From: Pyrrhosoma nymphula
Lineage: Eukaryota; Arthropoda; Insecta; Odonata; Coenagrionidae
Assembly (NCBI GenBank): GCA_963573305.1
Contig: OY754331.1
Location: forward strand, 14,108,868 to 14,172,867
Reading direction: 5' to 3'
Length of the DNA stretch: 64,000 nucleotides
In this document: in pieces, positions 32,530-45,325 of the stretch
Numbering within the stretch: the stretch's first letter is position 1
How the letters are laid out: each line of letters begins with the position of its first letter
The notes under the pieces: generated by a model
What the model saw: the letters and a program-made list of their open reading frames with translations, nothing else
The model's database searches: none
Told to the model about the DNA's origin: nothing
Position numbers and translations under genes: made by a program

Positions 32530-33065
32530 TTAAGGTGGTTTGAGGAGCGAGATAGTTCCCTAGTCATAATACAGACCTCATTAAAATTTTAATTTTTAAT
32601 TTCAGCGTCTGTAAAAAGTATGAAATCAATATTGTAATATTAATGGCGCAAAGATATAGTTATATATGACCGAAATTCTCAGTAATTTAATAAAAAAAGA
32701 TACATAAGTATCTACCTTGACTCATTTTTTCCCGCCATACGGCTGAAAACCCTTCAAAACAGCAGGTTTTCTTACGATTCTGCAAACATTACTGAGGGTA
32801 GTAATATATTATTTTTTATAAATAGTTGAGAAAACATGCAATCTACACACCGTTAGTTTTTTGACGAAATCTAGGTGCTAGAAGTTCCTAATTTGTTTAA
32901 TATTCTCTCTCTGGAGCGCACAGCCATAATCTATCCCATTTTGAGGCAAATCGCTCGAAAAGTAGTTCGGCAAGGGGTTGATATTTTGACATCATTGGAA
33001 AGATGAGAGTTTTTTCCGTAAAATGAGGCCAAATTCATCAAATTCTAGATGAAGTGATTTTTCGA
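32530..33065 (-). mobile_element. TTAA MITE, copy 2 (one end lost)
   Basis: TTAA at 32530-32533 is followed by GGTGGTTTGAG, the inverted form of the right end of copy 1. The whole 530 bases align with 25061-25606 in reverse. Shared blocks include AGTTCCCTAGTCATAAT, CCGCCATACGGCTGAAAAC and AAGTAGTTCGGCAAGG. The far end stops at TTTTTCGAAG without the expected terminus or TTAA, so it is truncated. Confidence 0.8.
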
Positions 33066-34465
33066 AGTAAATATGCATCCAATTTAACAGGTTATCTTAC
33101 ATATAAACGAGGAACAAGTATAAATTGCTCAACTTTTTATATAAAAGATTAAAAAACTCAAAAGCAATGAAGTGCCATTAGGGATTCCTCCTAATCATCT
33201 TTCCTGCCATTATTATTTCAGTATTATGCATATATTTTTCCGTTTTCTATCTTTATCGTTATCTTTCCGAGTCTAAATATTATCAGCGGTGACTTTTATG
33301 AGATTATTGAATAATAACCAGGTTACTGCAATGGAATGAACTTGGGAAAAGCAGAAAATAACTGTTGACTGAATACGACATTATTCAGGATGTCAACTCC
33401 AATCTATGTTCAAACAATATTTGCTTATTTAATTGGGAAGGGGTCCTTAAAGTGGGCGCTATAAGGGATTTCACTGCCCAAAGAGACACATTTGAAGGTT
33501 AAAGCACCATATCCGCCATTCTCAAAAAAATAATCCTTTATTTTAATCCTTTTAAAGTACACTGCTAAGAATTCAATCCAGGTTTAGTATTACTTAGTGC
33601 TAAAAACATATGGAAGAAGCTGAAATTATACTTTGTAGGTAAGGGGGTCTCTCTGACCTAATTACTTTAAAAAGTAAGATAAAAAGACCCGAAAACTGGG
33701 AATTACTGAGATTTTTCAGTATATCCTGGGATGAAAATATTAAGTCAGGGCTTCACCTGGCACCAGAGCATCAACTAAATTACAAACATAAGTCTGACAT
33801 GAAGAAATATCTGATACTTTCCCGGCGTATGGTAATGTCTGTTCCGTTCCTCCATCTTTTCTCATTCCTGTCGACGTTTCGATGAGCGATGTGGACGACT
33901 TGTTAGTCGAAACGTCGTCATAGACACAGAGGTGACCTGCTGCAGAACCCAAATAGATTTCAATACATGTTTGGCATCATATAAATTTCACGGGTGAACT
34001 AAATTTACAATATTCATATATGCAACAATAAAATGGGTACCGGCATGAAATTTAATGTCTATCGCAAGGATGATGAAATGCTTAGCAATTTTCCTAAATT
34101 CACCTACCAAATTCCCCCACGACCGTTTCAGGCGTAATTTGCATGTGTAGATTAACTTTCTCCGATGGATAGAGCTAATTAAATTAACTATATGTTTACT
34201 GCATACTAATGAAAACTAATCTTTCGCTTGAGCTCGTATAGGACATTTACTGTCATTTTCTGATAAATGTAGTTGCATCAATAATAAATATGCCACTTAC
34301 AATTAATACAGGATAGTTATGTCAAGGGCATCAGCATATCCATATAAATAACTTGCCTAAAAGTACCGATTTAACCATTAGCTTAACAGTCAATTACTGC
34401 TTCCGCTTCAAAAAGAATATTATAATGTATATTACTTTTTTTAAAAAGCCCATACAGTACAAAGA
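33066..34465. other. No gene seen; small foldback at 33871-33918
   Basis: AT-rich. TCGACGTTTCGA (33871-33882) is inverted at TCGAAACGTCGT (33907-33918). The loop holds GACT-TGTT-AGTC directly before GAAACGTC. That resembles stem II and the GAAA-ACGU-C part of the cores listed elsewhere, but CTGAnGA is degraded (GCGATGTG). Confidence 0.45.
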
Positions 34466-34567
34466 TTTTGAGGATGCTGAGAAATTAAGCACTCGGCGCA
34501 ATATCGATAGATCCTGGTTCGAGTCCCGGTGATGGCGAATGATTTTTCTTTTGTGAAATTTCGTACC
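34466..34567 (+). repeat. tRNA-derived repeat, family C (degraded copy)
   Basis: GCTGAGAAATTAAGCACTC, then GATCCTGGTTCGAGTCCC (B box), GGCGAATGATTTTTC and GAAATTTCGTAC align with the family C head and tail at 54.3 kb. The A box is damaged. No upstream spacer homology was seen. Confidence 0.6.
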
Positions 34568-36076
34568 TTATAAGTTTAAAGGTTTCAATCACATTATATA
34601 GGCCAAATATATTAGGTTTCCTTCGGTACAATCTTGCTGTACGCTCTGGATTTACATTCCCATGTATAAAACGCGAAAGAATTGAAATTCCGTAAATGGT
34701 TTAATAATTTTATCATAAGATTTCTTTACTAACTTTATTACTTGCGGTAATGCGAAGCGTATTTTTCGGTGGCGATTGATGGAATTACTCGACAGCTTGG
34801 AAATTAAAATATTTTAAGCGAATTTTAAAACAAAAAGGTATCCCTTTCACGTTTCGAAAAATCATACACAAAGTAGTTGGAACAAAGAATCGAAATAGAA
34901 GGAATAAATAAAAAATGCGTCCATTTTCCTGTTAATATTTTTATCAGAAGCAGAGTGGAGGAATTTAGAAGAATAAGAAAATGGAACTTTTTTACTATGC
35001 TCTCTGAATTTGAGATATAATTATTTTCTTAGTCGCTAAAGACAAATGATCCTGGTTCCCACCTCATGTTATAAAAGGTACCACTCAGATGTTTTCTACT
35101 AATCTGTGGCAAAGAATGATTTTTTATGAGGTCTTTCTTAGACACTTGCAGAGATTACAAAAAATAAGCACAGTGCCCGTGTTTACTACATAAAACCATT
35201 TTCATGTCTACTACTTTCATAATTTCTCTGATGTTAAGTCCAGGTAAAAATAAATATTTTTGAAAAATTCCAAGTTTTCTTTTTAAAATCATTGACAGTT
35301 TCTACGTCACATTATCTTGCGACCCCATAATAAGATTCCCTATTCGCTCAACTAATTACGCAATTTATTACCTAAACAACGTTAGCAACTGCATTCATTG
35401 TGGGCTAAAATTTAAAATGGGCTCCAACAATATAGTATTCATGTTGCAATGCCGAATCAAAATATTTGTAGATCACTCGGCTGGGTAACAATTAAAAAAG
35501 GTAATTTTTTCTTGCGTGTGTACTAATGTGTCATTGGCATTAGGCAGGACTTGGAGTGATGTGGTGGTGGAGGAAGAGGAGGGGGGTGCGCTTATGGGGC
35601 GACAGAATAGAATGGGTAGGGTGGGGAAGGGAAAGGAGAAGGGGTAGAGGGGAGGGAGCTTCCTTAACATTCTTGACGGACGTCCAGAAGCGATGAGGAA
35701 TTTGTTTGCCACCAGAAATGCCACATCTGCTTCGAGAACCGGGATCCTCCTCTCCCTCTGCCTTAATTGAACGCGCGGCACAATTTGGCCGAACGCTATC
35801 TTCTTCCCTGGGCGCGAGACGAGAGAATACCCACCTCCTCTTCCATCCCTCCCGGCTGAGCGGCACGTGAAGAGGTCTTCGCTGTTTTTATCGCCTAATT
35901 CTTTCGTTGCTCGCCGTTCTCCCTTCCCCTCGATTAGTGCCACCTGCCATCAAAACGAGAGCTACTGACGGTAACCCATGAAAACAAAAAAAATAAGCGA
36001 TTTCATTTTTCTCGACGATTAGCGGTGGGGAAGAAAATACCCAGTGCGCGCAAAACAGTCTCGCGTTTCAATCGTA
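34568..36076. other. No gene seen; G-rich block 35560-35910
   Basis: AT-rich up to 35500. Then comes a G/A-rich stretch (35564-35660) and a CpG-rich stretch (35690-35910). Minus-strand frames of 156 and 108 codons span it, but they are proline/serine-rich at one end and have no recognised domain. Confidence 0.4.
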
Positions 36077-36635
36077 ATAAGATAGTTTGAGCGAAATATC
36101 ACCTCATCTGGAATTTGTTGAAATTGACCTCATTTTCAAGAAAATAACTCTCATATTTCCAATTATATGATAGTATAAACCCCTTGCCGAACTACTTTTC
36201 GAGCAATTTGCCTAAAAATAATGGCTGTTTTACATGGAATAGATTACGGTCGTGCGCTCAAGTGGGAGAATATTGAAAAATTAAGAATTTATAACATTAA
36301 GATTTAGTAAAAAAAACTTAAGGTGGGTTGTTTGCATGCTTTCTCAACTACTTAACAAACAATTACTCACCGAACTATTTTTTTACAGAATCGCAAAAAC
36401 ACCATCTGTTGTTAAGACGTTTTTAACGTAGTGCTAGAAAAAATTAGTGAAGTTAGAGAGTTATGTAGATATATTTATTTAATTACTGAGAATTTATGTC
36501 ATATATTAATATATTTTTTTACTGTTAATATAACAATATTTACTTCATACCCATTAAAGGCGCTGAAATCCAAAAATAAAATTGGGAAATATTCTCCATT
36601 ATGATTAGGGAAACATCTCGCTCAAACTACCTTAA
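36077..36635 (+). mobile_element. TTAA MITE, copy 3
   Basis: Begins GATAGTTTGAGCG at 36081 (preceded by ATAA, a mutated TTAA) and ends CGCTCAAACTACC at 36631, followed by TTAA (36632-36635). It aligns end to end with copy 1 (for example CCCCTTGCCGAACTACTTTT, GAATTACTCACCG-like region, AATTACTGAGAATTT). It is more diverged internally than copies 1 and 2. Confidence 0.8.
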
Positions 36636-37019
36636 AATGCCAAAGAAAATGTGCAAAAGACTAACATAAACTTGTCACCAGTCAAATTTATTCAAACAAA
36701 AAAGAAATCGCAATCACAATATAAAACGAAAGGAAGATTTTTCCAGTATACTTCGGATGTTGTTGTGAAAAAATTAAAATCATGGGCATTTCAAGTGGAA
36801 AAGCAAAATAAAAACTTTAGAAATACATGCCATCAATTAAATTGCACAGTAACTTATGTCTAAGTAGAACAAATCCGAAAAACATCCAATCTCCAGTCAT
36901 TTAAATGTATCCTGAATTAATAATAACGAAGCGAGGACAGTTGTTACGGACAAGAGCTTAGAAATCATATCATTAATACTACAGAGGAGCAACGTCGACC
37001 AATCTATCGTGTAATCGAT

Positions 37020-37143
37020 CACTCACTCAGTGTTTCATCCCGAAGGTTGGTTTTTTATAGGTGAGATTAGAGCTCAGCCCGTACTCAGCCATTGGCGTGT
37101 GAAGTTCATACATTCAACGGCCAGTTCCTTTCCCTGCGTCACC
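37020..37143 (+). repeat. Dispersed repeat U, copy 1
   Basis: Matches 46591-46727 in reverse orientation. Shared blocks are CACTCACTCAGTG, CCCGAAGGTTGGTTT, GAGCTCA.CCC and GGCGTGTGAA.TTCA, ending GGCCAGTTCCTTTCCCTG. About 125-137 bases; class unknown. Confidence 0.75.
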
Positions 37144-38559
37144 AGCGATTTGCCATAAAGTTCTAGACAGTCGCACCGCGAGGATTTTCGGATGGCGAGC
37201 CTAAGGGACCGATTCTATAACTTCGCGTTCGAGCGTAAAATATTTCCGAAGGATTGTGGGAAATCTTTCGATAACATTTGCCGATCGCGATTTTGTAACT
37301 CCACGTTCGAACGTTTTCTGCCTTGCGCTACAATCCTTCGTTTCAGCATTAAATTATATGCCGAAGCGGCCATTATCGACCGAATAACATTTTGTTTTGG
37401 TATTTAATTTGAATGATATTTGAAGAATTATGATATATTATGTGAACGCAGTGTGATATATTTTGTGAAATACAAATTATTTAAAACATACTATTGTTGG
37501 ATCTGTAATGTGAATAGTGGTCTATAATGCTGTGCAACGTTGGTTAACAACTCTAGTTTCGATCGGACGCCTTGTTTTGGGTTTTAGCTGTGATGATTTA
37601 AAGAACATTATCACGGTGGAATTTTCAATTTCAATTCAACCTCCTTGTTGTTCATTTAATGATATTTGAGCATTTTTTTATTTTGTTCTGATGAGTGCAC
37701 ATTAATGCAACCTGCCGGCATACTGAGATCTGAAATTTCAAAAGCCAATACAGATTTATCTCGTTCAAGGTTTTCTTTGCTCAAAAATACATTTCCTATG
37801 AATATATCGCCTATATCGGCTGTCGTCACCTTATATCCTTCTGTATTAGTATAACGTCTCGTGCTCTGTGACGATACGCATTTTTAATTAAGTTTAGAAT
37901 AGAGTGGTAGTGGTTTATTCATAAAGAGAAAATAAAAATAGCTGACGTATGATTAACAAAAAAACTGATGTAGTACTTTGCATTCAAACGCCAGCGGTTC
38001 TCAGGAAATGAACAGCTAGCATACTTTTTCAATGAAATAGTTTCATCCCTGCAATAGTTTTATTTTTCCAGTTTTTATGAACTGACTGCAACAATATTTT
38101 TTTATAATTTTGACCAATATAGTTACTCTTACGTAAAATAAAATACGTGCATTACTTGAAGCAAAGATCACATTGTTATATAGGCTCCCTATCAACAAGT
38201 AAGTCCTCAAGTTAAAATAATACATGAATGCTCAGTTACTCTCTTAAGGTCATTCCATGTTTACGATATCCATCACCACTTTCTCACTGTAAAATGATCG
38301 AGCTTTAGGTAATCAAGCAACTATGTGTGAAGGAAAATCTTTGTCATTCAGCCAACTAGATCGTATTAACACTAACTGATAACTTACCTCCTAGATTACT
38401 TCAGGCAGATTCCGCAAGAAACCTGCTGGAAAAATGAGACATCCAAGGGCTAACGATCTCAATCGTCTTCCCCAATCGAAATCGAGCATGTATAGACCCT
38501 GATGGGACACCGCGAGTTGATATTGGCGATTCGACACGATGTCGCCGACATCTCGTTTT
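37144..38559. other. No gene seen; weak hairpin 37240-37342
   Basis: CGAAGGATTGT (about 37249) is inverted at ACAATCCTTCG (about 37340). The segment contains two similar words (TATAACTTCGCGTTCGAGCG and GTAACTCCACGTTCGAACG). This may be a decayed short MITE. The rest is AT-rich. Confidence 0.4.
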
Positions 38560-38975
38560 TTTATGATGATGATGTCGTTTCGTTTCGTACCGCTCGAAAC
38601 TCTCCACCAACTTACTACTCGCGCTCGCCTTGCATCCGAGGAGAGCCTCACTCGGATACCGCTCCCCGTCCATCCCTTTTCCGCACCCTCCCTCGCCGCC
38701 CACGACTGCGTAACTTCCCCGTCCCCGCGTGCATTTCGCCGACAAGAGACACGCATCCGGTCGAGGCATTCGGAGAACGCGTGGCGGTTCGCCCGCCCGC
38801 CATGTTTTTATTTTCAATCTACTCTCCGGTGCACTCGGTGCCAATGCGTGGAATGCTTTGTAGTTTGCTCTAAAGGGGACTGCGCGCACATTTTCAAATG
38901 GGATCGCGGGAGGAGTTCACGTAGTTTCTCCTCTGAAAGGTTCATCCGAGATCACGCAATGCGAAATACTACAGT
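38560..38975. promoter_or_regulatory. CpG-rich island
   Basis: A CpG-dense block with overlapping open frames on both strands (123, 146, 121 and 162 codons). Frames open in many phases at once indicate high GC, not coding. It may be a promoter or enhancer; no TATA box identified. Confidence 0.3.
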
Positions 38976-41900
38976 TTGAAATCAACCCGCAAAAGGAAAC
39001 ATGAAAAGGGCCCGAGAAATGTACCATTGTTAATTAAACTCTTCCTTTCAGCAAGACTTCATTATTAACCATTAGATTTAAATTATATTAATATGTGATA
39101 ATTATTATTTCCCACCACTCTCTCTTTTCTGGAACACGTTATCTCACCAAGGTCTTCACAGACGCCCTTCCATTCTACCTTTGGCATTGTGTTCCAAGCA
39201 CTAATGTCCGAGGGTAAGCCAAATCCATCTGCTTCATTTCCTAATGAGCTTCATGAGAGCACTTCCCCTGCAGTTATTATGCACCCTTATCGACGACCAT
39301 CTCATTGTTGGTCTGTCCGTTTGATACGTATCATCACACTAGCCATGTCATCCACGGCTTTCCTTTCCATCCTATTATCATATTAACCGTTCACCCACCT
39401 GACACTCACTACCTTCCCAAATTACTCATTTCAGGAGAACGCAATACTACTTTAATGTTTACGTGGTACTTGGCGCTAGCCGATAAACACTGCGAGGAGG
39501 TGGCCATGTGACGTTTTTCATGGGGAGTTCCAATTGTTCGGAAGGACCCCTTACCGCATTGTCAGTTCTAATAATTAAGAGAAAGTTTTATATCCAAGCC
39601 AAATATTTATATTTCGGAAATGTTTTTATCATACCTATATAAAACAGACCACCTATTAAAAAACCAGCCTGAGAAAAATGACTTATCGACAACTGTGCTA
39701 TCAAATAAAAGCAACCAGATCGTCGCGAAGCTGGGTGGTAAATATGATGGATGAAATGTCCTCTTATTTTCAAACAAAAGTATTACAGTACACTTTCCTC
39801 TGATAACAGACATTTTTTGTGTATGAACGATACTGAAACCCAGTAAGGTAAATAATAAATATGTTAATAATACATTAGTGCTAACAGTTTGTCCGAGGAC
39901 TTTTACCATTGCAGTATTCACGAAACACTTGCTTTTTTAGTACCTACTTCTAGAGTTGTATTTGTAGATAAATAATAAAACTTTTAATATGATACGTGTA
40001 GTGGTTTCAGAGAGACATTTGATCAGTCTATGAGTCAGTGACATTTGGGTTTTGTATACCTGTATATTTATTAAGTAGCTTCATATATCATACAATCTGG
40101 ATTTTAATAGCTTGCAAAGAAAAACCAGTACATACACTGAAGGTCAAATTTGAGCCTTAATAGATTATTGGGGATGAGTTAAATGTTGGCTCAAGTCGCT
40201 TTCGTGTTGAAGCCAAAGCGTCGTTCATCAATGGCTGTATACAATTGCTTACAAGATCTGCATTCAGCAACACTTTGACGAATCAGACTCCACCAACGCA
40301 AACCTCGTCACATCAACTCACTTCAAATATGTGTCGTTGTTAATGAACGACAGGAAGGAGAATTATGACCACAGGTCTGTTTTCCTTCACGATTTTTTTT
40401 AATTTTTGAATGTGTCAGCATTAGAGGATGTATATTTCCGGGACGGAACGCATGCTTACCATTCGGTCAATATATAGCTCGTGGGGCTAGGTCAAGACAA
40501 TGTCTCCGACGTTACTCGGAGGATACCTTTCATTTTCTCCATATTAAAACAATTTACTCGGTATGACTCCACAATCTATTGCACTACATGAAACTACCAA
40601 GTTTCGGCATTTTATGCAATTTTCAAGGTCAAGCTGATAGCTCTGACGGAAGTCTAGGTAAGATATAAATGGCGTTTACGAGGTGGGGCATGAAGACTTC
40701 GTGAAGTGCCGAAATAAACATTACCCTCCGAGTTAAGTGTTTCGGTAGCGAAGAATTTTAAATATGCCGCAATTAGTAAGTATAGCATATGATAGCAAAC
40801 ACATGGGAAAGAAGGTGGTTTTTAGTTTCACTGGCACTTAGATATGAAACGTGTATAAATTAATGATGATACTTTATTCCACTTATAACTTTCACAATTT
40901 ATTTGAGAAAACCCCCCCCCCACTCACTCACTGACTCAAGAACGCTGTAAGATGGAGCCACTGTCACTCACATTTAAAAATGGCGATATTCAACTGCTTG
41001 CAAGAAATTTCATAAAAGCGAGAATCGTTTCTGATTTGTCTCCGACTGAGACAACGCTCCCTTTTCATCTTGCGACGACGACAATTTCCAGTGATTCCCG
41101 CATTTGCGATTACTATCAACAAGTTAACAGGGTTAGTCGTTTGACCACGTTGGACTTCAACTCCAAGCAGCAGTATTCTCACGCGGATAACTCTGCGTTG
41201 CTCTCTCTCGCAAAGAAACGGAAAGAAAGAATTTTTTTTAGTGTTTGGAATAAATTTATGGTATCACGTGTCATTTAATTCCAATAACTTCCTTAAATAA
41301 GTTGGCGCCACGGGTGCCTTAAAAACCTAGTTTTATAAATAATAAGTATAGATAAAGTGGGAATATGGGTACACCAGAGGAATAACCAGTTTTGGGTTAC
41401 CATCACATTAACTTACCAAGATGATGCTACTACATTATTTTCAATAATGTCCTAAATACAGCGATTGATATTCTTTTACTATTTTGGTGCAATAATGTCC
41501 TGAAGAAATGAATTACCTTTTGAAAATTCGACAGTGACCAAATATATCACAAATGCTCATTAATATATGCTGGGCAACATTTTAGCCGTACTCACACTGA
41601 AACAAATCACGAATGACTTTTCCGAATTGTTGAGCAATGTATGGTTAATTATTTCATAAATAATAATGATTTAATTATTTCCGTACCTGACGTCTTACTG
41701 TCATCGGAGTTCCTCAAGCGACAACTTTCTCCACTGGTTATGTTAAGGTGATAGCAACGGGTAGGAGAATGAAATTTATAGAACTCATTGACGACATATT
41801 ATGAATCCACGCCCTACTTCAGCATTGAAGGAAAAGGTGTAGACAAATGTGAACCCCTTAAAGAAATACAAGCTACAAAGAGGCAAGGAAACATGAAAAT

Positions 41901-42012
41901 TATTTCATCTCGCAGAATCAAGAATGAAGAAGAAACTTGGGAGTCATACTGAAGCCTATTCAAGCAATACAAATATTCGATACTCTCAGGCGTTACTTTG
42001 TAAAATTCCATT
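38976..42012. other. No gene seen
   Basis: Long AT-rich stretch. Contains a C11 run at about 40911-40921 and two donor-like words (AGGTAAGA near 40664, AGTAAGTA near 40776) that I could not tie to an exon. Confidence 0.4.
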
Positions 42013-42192
42013 TTGATAGAATCAAAAACAAACTTTGTAAATTTTACAATCAATTTTATTCACTACGACCGGTTTCGACGCATAGGCGACATCTTCAGGT
42101 GTCAACCTGAAGATGTCGCCTATGCGTCGAAACCGGTCGTAGTGAATAAAATTGATTGTAAAATTTACAAAGTTTGTTTTTGATTCTATCAA
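42013..42192. repeat. Perfect 88-bp foldback with hammerhead-like core
   Basis: Arms 42013-42100 and 42105-42192 are exact inverted copies with a 4-base spacer. The plus strand reads CTGAAGA (42107-42113), T, GTCGC-CTAT-GCGTC (one U-U mismatch), GAAA (42129-42132), then CCGGTC. ACCGGU is self-complementary and followed by C, giving a GUC triplet as at hammerhead cleavage sites. The minus strand has the same order. Perfect arms suggest recent formation or an artefact. Confidence 0.8.
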
Positions 42193-42246
42193 TACAAATA
42201 TTGCTGCGAGGGAGTTTTCCCCGATGAAATTATTTTCCTCAAGGCT

Positions 42247-43796
42247 AGCTGCTAACCATAGAGTTACTAAGGTACCAGAGGTGGCGCTGCCTATACTCGG
42301 CCGTAAGCGAAGGTGAAGCCGGGTGGGCGTAACCGTCCGCCATATTGAGTGACCGTGACATACTATTAGCGGAATAGGCGTAAACTTAGATATTTACACC
42401 TTTTTTGTTTATAAAATGTTGAATTATGAGAACTAGGGATAGTATCGGTTAGGCAGATAATAAAGAATATATTGTCAACTCCTCAAGTGGATCTTATGAA
42501 GAAACCGGCAGGTAGGAGCAATGAAAAGCATGTCGTCTGCTCTTGATGGCATGTGTTTAGTGTCTCCCAAATAAAAAACAATGAGACACCTGAAGAGTTA
42601 AGGAAATATATATAAAATAATAATTAATGCAAATGGTTTTGAATATAAAATTTACTTGCCGTTAGGGAAAAATTCGTAAAGTGCGGCTTATTAGTTAGCT
42701 CTACCTATTCATTGGCAAAAGAGGCAGACTTACATAAGACTTTCGTCGTTTTGGACAGCTAAAAAGTAAACAAAAGCAATAAACGATAATGAGTGATGAT
42801 TCATAAATCATAATAGGGTCACTGACGCCTCGTAATGCGCATAGAATTCCCATTCCAATGGCTATTCCGTTTTTCGTTGAAGATCTCTGTATTTCAAATC
42901 AAAGGTTCAGTATACAATGGACTTTTGGCTTGGTAAAAGGACATTGAAAATGGCTGAATATTCGAAACTTGTCGTGCCTTTATAATATTTTGGAAGTCAC
43001 AAAGTATCCCTTTATTATCAATCAGCTCCCAGAGTGCATGGAAGTATGCTAAAAGTTTGCTTTCAAAGTCTGAAGGCCGTTTTACACGGTACATTTGTTT
43101 GTACAAACTCTTCCGTGAACTCTTGCATGAGGCAAAATGTATCGTGTAAAGCGGCAAATTGCATGAACGCATGTGCGAATGTCTCACTGCCTGCACGGGA
43201 AATAGAACCTATTCTAATTTCGTTGAGACTTAAACGTACAATCTCACGTAGTACATACGTTTGTGCAAAATCTTTCATCGTATAAAACGGCCTTGATGAA
43301 AGATTGTTGTGCAATGTCCGATTTGCTCCGCTACCTTAACTACTTTATATGGGTATTATTTATTTATAGTATTATTTTTAAAGCAACCAGAACTTTGTTA
43401 ATGGCCACACACATTCTTTAGTAGGTATAGTAACTAAAAAGTAGGTAACATGATGAAAAACAAATAATTAGTATCGAGTGTATTCCCCAATCAATAACCG
43501 TAGTTCTTGTAGGCCTGCTGCTGGCATCATTCACAACTGTCATTTGAGTTAATAATTATACCTGCCAGTATTTGAGAGAGGGATAATTTCATTGCTAAAT
43601 ATAAAACAACAGAAGGAAAGGACAATGGAACCCCTAAGAGTAGAGAACTCGTCTTCAGAATAGTCTTCCCGTCTCACGATCTCTTACGGAAATCAGTGTT
43701 CTTACGGTCACTCAATATGGCGGACAACTTTCACCGTGGCTTCACCTGAAATTCGTCACGCCACCTCTGTTGAACTATATACTCTAAGCTGCTAAC
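42247..43796. mobile_element. Mutator-like non-autonomous element, 1.53 kb
   Basis: AGCTGCTAAC occurs directly outside both ends (42247-42256 and 43787-43796), a 10-bp target-site duplication. The ends (TAGAGTTACTAAGG..CAGAGGTGGCG and, inverted, TAGAGTATATAGTT..CAGAGGTGGCG) continue as inverted homology for about 100 bases, including GTCCGCCATATTGAGTGACCGT. Long terminal inverted repeats with 9-11 bp duplications are typical of Mutator-like elements. No transposase frame is inside, and a second MITE is nested at 43074-43293. Confidence 0.65.
43071..43296. mobile_element. 220-bp MITE nested in the Mutator-like element
   Basis: TGA at 43071-43073 and 43294-43296 flanks an element beginning AGGCCGTTTTACACG and ending CGTATAAAACGGCCT. 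The interior has related inverted and direct words (GTACATTTGTTTGTACAAAC; TTGCATGAACGCATGTGCG). Superfamily uncertain; a 3-bp duplication would suit Harbinger-type if TGA is a variant of TWA. Overlapping frames on both strands are repeat by-products. Confidence 0.65.
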
Positions 43797-44640
43797 ACTC
43801 CCGCCAAATCGACACCACCTATTGAAATAAATAGAAAAGAGATAAATGCGATAAAATTAAATGGTGTTTCAAAGATCCTTGGAAAAATAACCATGATAAA
43901 CAAGCCTGGGTCGTATTTTTAAAAATGAAAGAGAGTTTATAAGTGATAAATATCAAACTTAAGTGATAAATGACAAGATTCAGCATATTTTTGCACTACT
44001 CATTAAAATCTATCAATGTGACATGAGTTATGAAGGGTTTAAGGAAGAATTGGTATATTGAAAAAGTCATTCAAGGGAAATGATTGAGGTGATCCCAAAC
44101 AAAGTATTATTAGGGATTTCCCTTTCTATCATACTACATTTTAATTTTTGTCGCAAAAATGTTTCAATAAACTTATATGTTAAGGAATACGAGAAAAAAG
44201 TTTAAAAAGTTGTCTCTATTCGAAAAAGGGCCTATGTCTATAATAGTTGGCACTGGAATGAAGGAAAAAAAGTTAATATTTTGTATATTTTGCACGCATT
44301 TACTTGAGCCCAAGACAATTAATATTTAAATCACCTATTATACTAATTGATACTGAGGTTGAGTGGCTCAATAAATCTCACATCAGCCGTCGTGTGGAGG
44401 ATAAACGTACCTCAAGGATACACAAACATATCACAAGCTAAAGCGGCGACTCCAAAATTTACGATACATTACATATATTATTCTGAGCCTCCGTGCATTC
44501 GCCTCACGGCGATCCGACGACAGATTAACAAGGTAGCAGTTTATCCAAGCTCCGTATTCATAAGGAGATCTAGGGTGGCATAACTTATGCTCAACCAAAG
44601 ACCCCCGACAGGGCCTTGACGCGGAGCCAACAACGGCCGT
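43797..44640. other. No gene seen
   Basis: AT-rich with no supported feature. Confidence 0.4.
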
Positions 44641-44870
44641 TGGACGGCGATGCATCAACCCTGTGGAGAGCGACTCTTTGCCATTCCCCCCTCCCTCACA
44701 CTTGGCTCCTGTGCGCCAACCTCCTATCACCCCCTTCCCCACTTCCTCCGCCCCCCCCCCCCTCCCCCACGGAATCCACGTCACTAAATCCCGACGGGCT
44801 ATGACGTAATGTTTCTGCAACCGAATATCAAAAGGACTGAAAGGACAAGCCACTCCCATCATTCAGTTTA
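44641..44870. other. Pyrimidine-rich block with CRE half-site
   Basis: C/T-rich DNA with a C13 run (about 44750-44762). TGACGTAA follows at 44803-44810. Frames on both strands are compositional. Confidence 0.4.
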
Positions 44871-44963
44871 AAGTGTAGGCGGTCGAGAGCATTAGCTTCC
44901 CCCGAGGTGAGCACGGGGCTAATAGCGACTCATGCCTCTCCAAGCATCGAGACAATCGTTCCG

Positions 44964-45248
44964 GGGGGGTTATTCTGTAATTTCAACTCACGGAACATGA
45001 CGTCACGGGTCGCTCCATGCATGGCGAATATTACCGAAAGTGGAGTTGTAAGCCGGGCCCACCAGACGGCGAGACCATCGACTCGTGTTCATTTCTGCCG
45101 AGAATGGTTAATTTCAAGTTCTTCGGGTCGTCGAATTGGGCTTCCAAATGAGTACTCCGAGGGCGGAATAGCTCAAATGGATCGTTCATTTGAGTTGGTG
45201 CTCTTCCGAAAGACCTATTTCGGAAGTGGAATTACAGAACAACCCCCC
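44964..45248. mobile_element. 285-bp MITE with GGGGGGTTATTCTGTAA ends
   Basis: GGGGGGTTATTCTGTAATTTC at the left is inverted at GAATTACAGAACAACCCCCC at the right, about 25 bases with few mismatches. The interior has a full CRE octamer TGACGTCA (44998-45005) and the inverted pair AGGCGG..GAATAGC / CTATTTCGG-type words. Target duplication is not clear. No coding. Confidence 0.65.
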
Positions 45249-45325
45249 TGAAGACACCAACAGAAGCAGCGACGACACGTTCGCAGGTTGACTGCTTTCT
45301 GACAGCATTTCTTTGCGAATATTTC

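Noticed and set aside
38401..38979. Long overlapping frames up to 162 codons
   Set aside because: Several phases are open at once on both strands in CpG-rich DNA, without domain features.
40640..40790. Exon with splice donor AGGTAAGA
   Set aside because: No open frame with conserved character joins the donor-like words.
43034..43314. Cysteine-containing 83-residue frames on both strands
   Set aside because: They lie within the nested 220-bp MITE and mirror each other because of its inverted structure.
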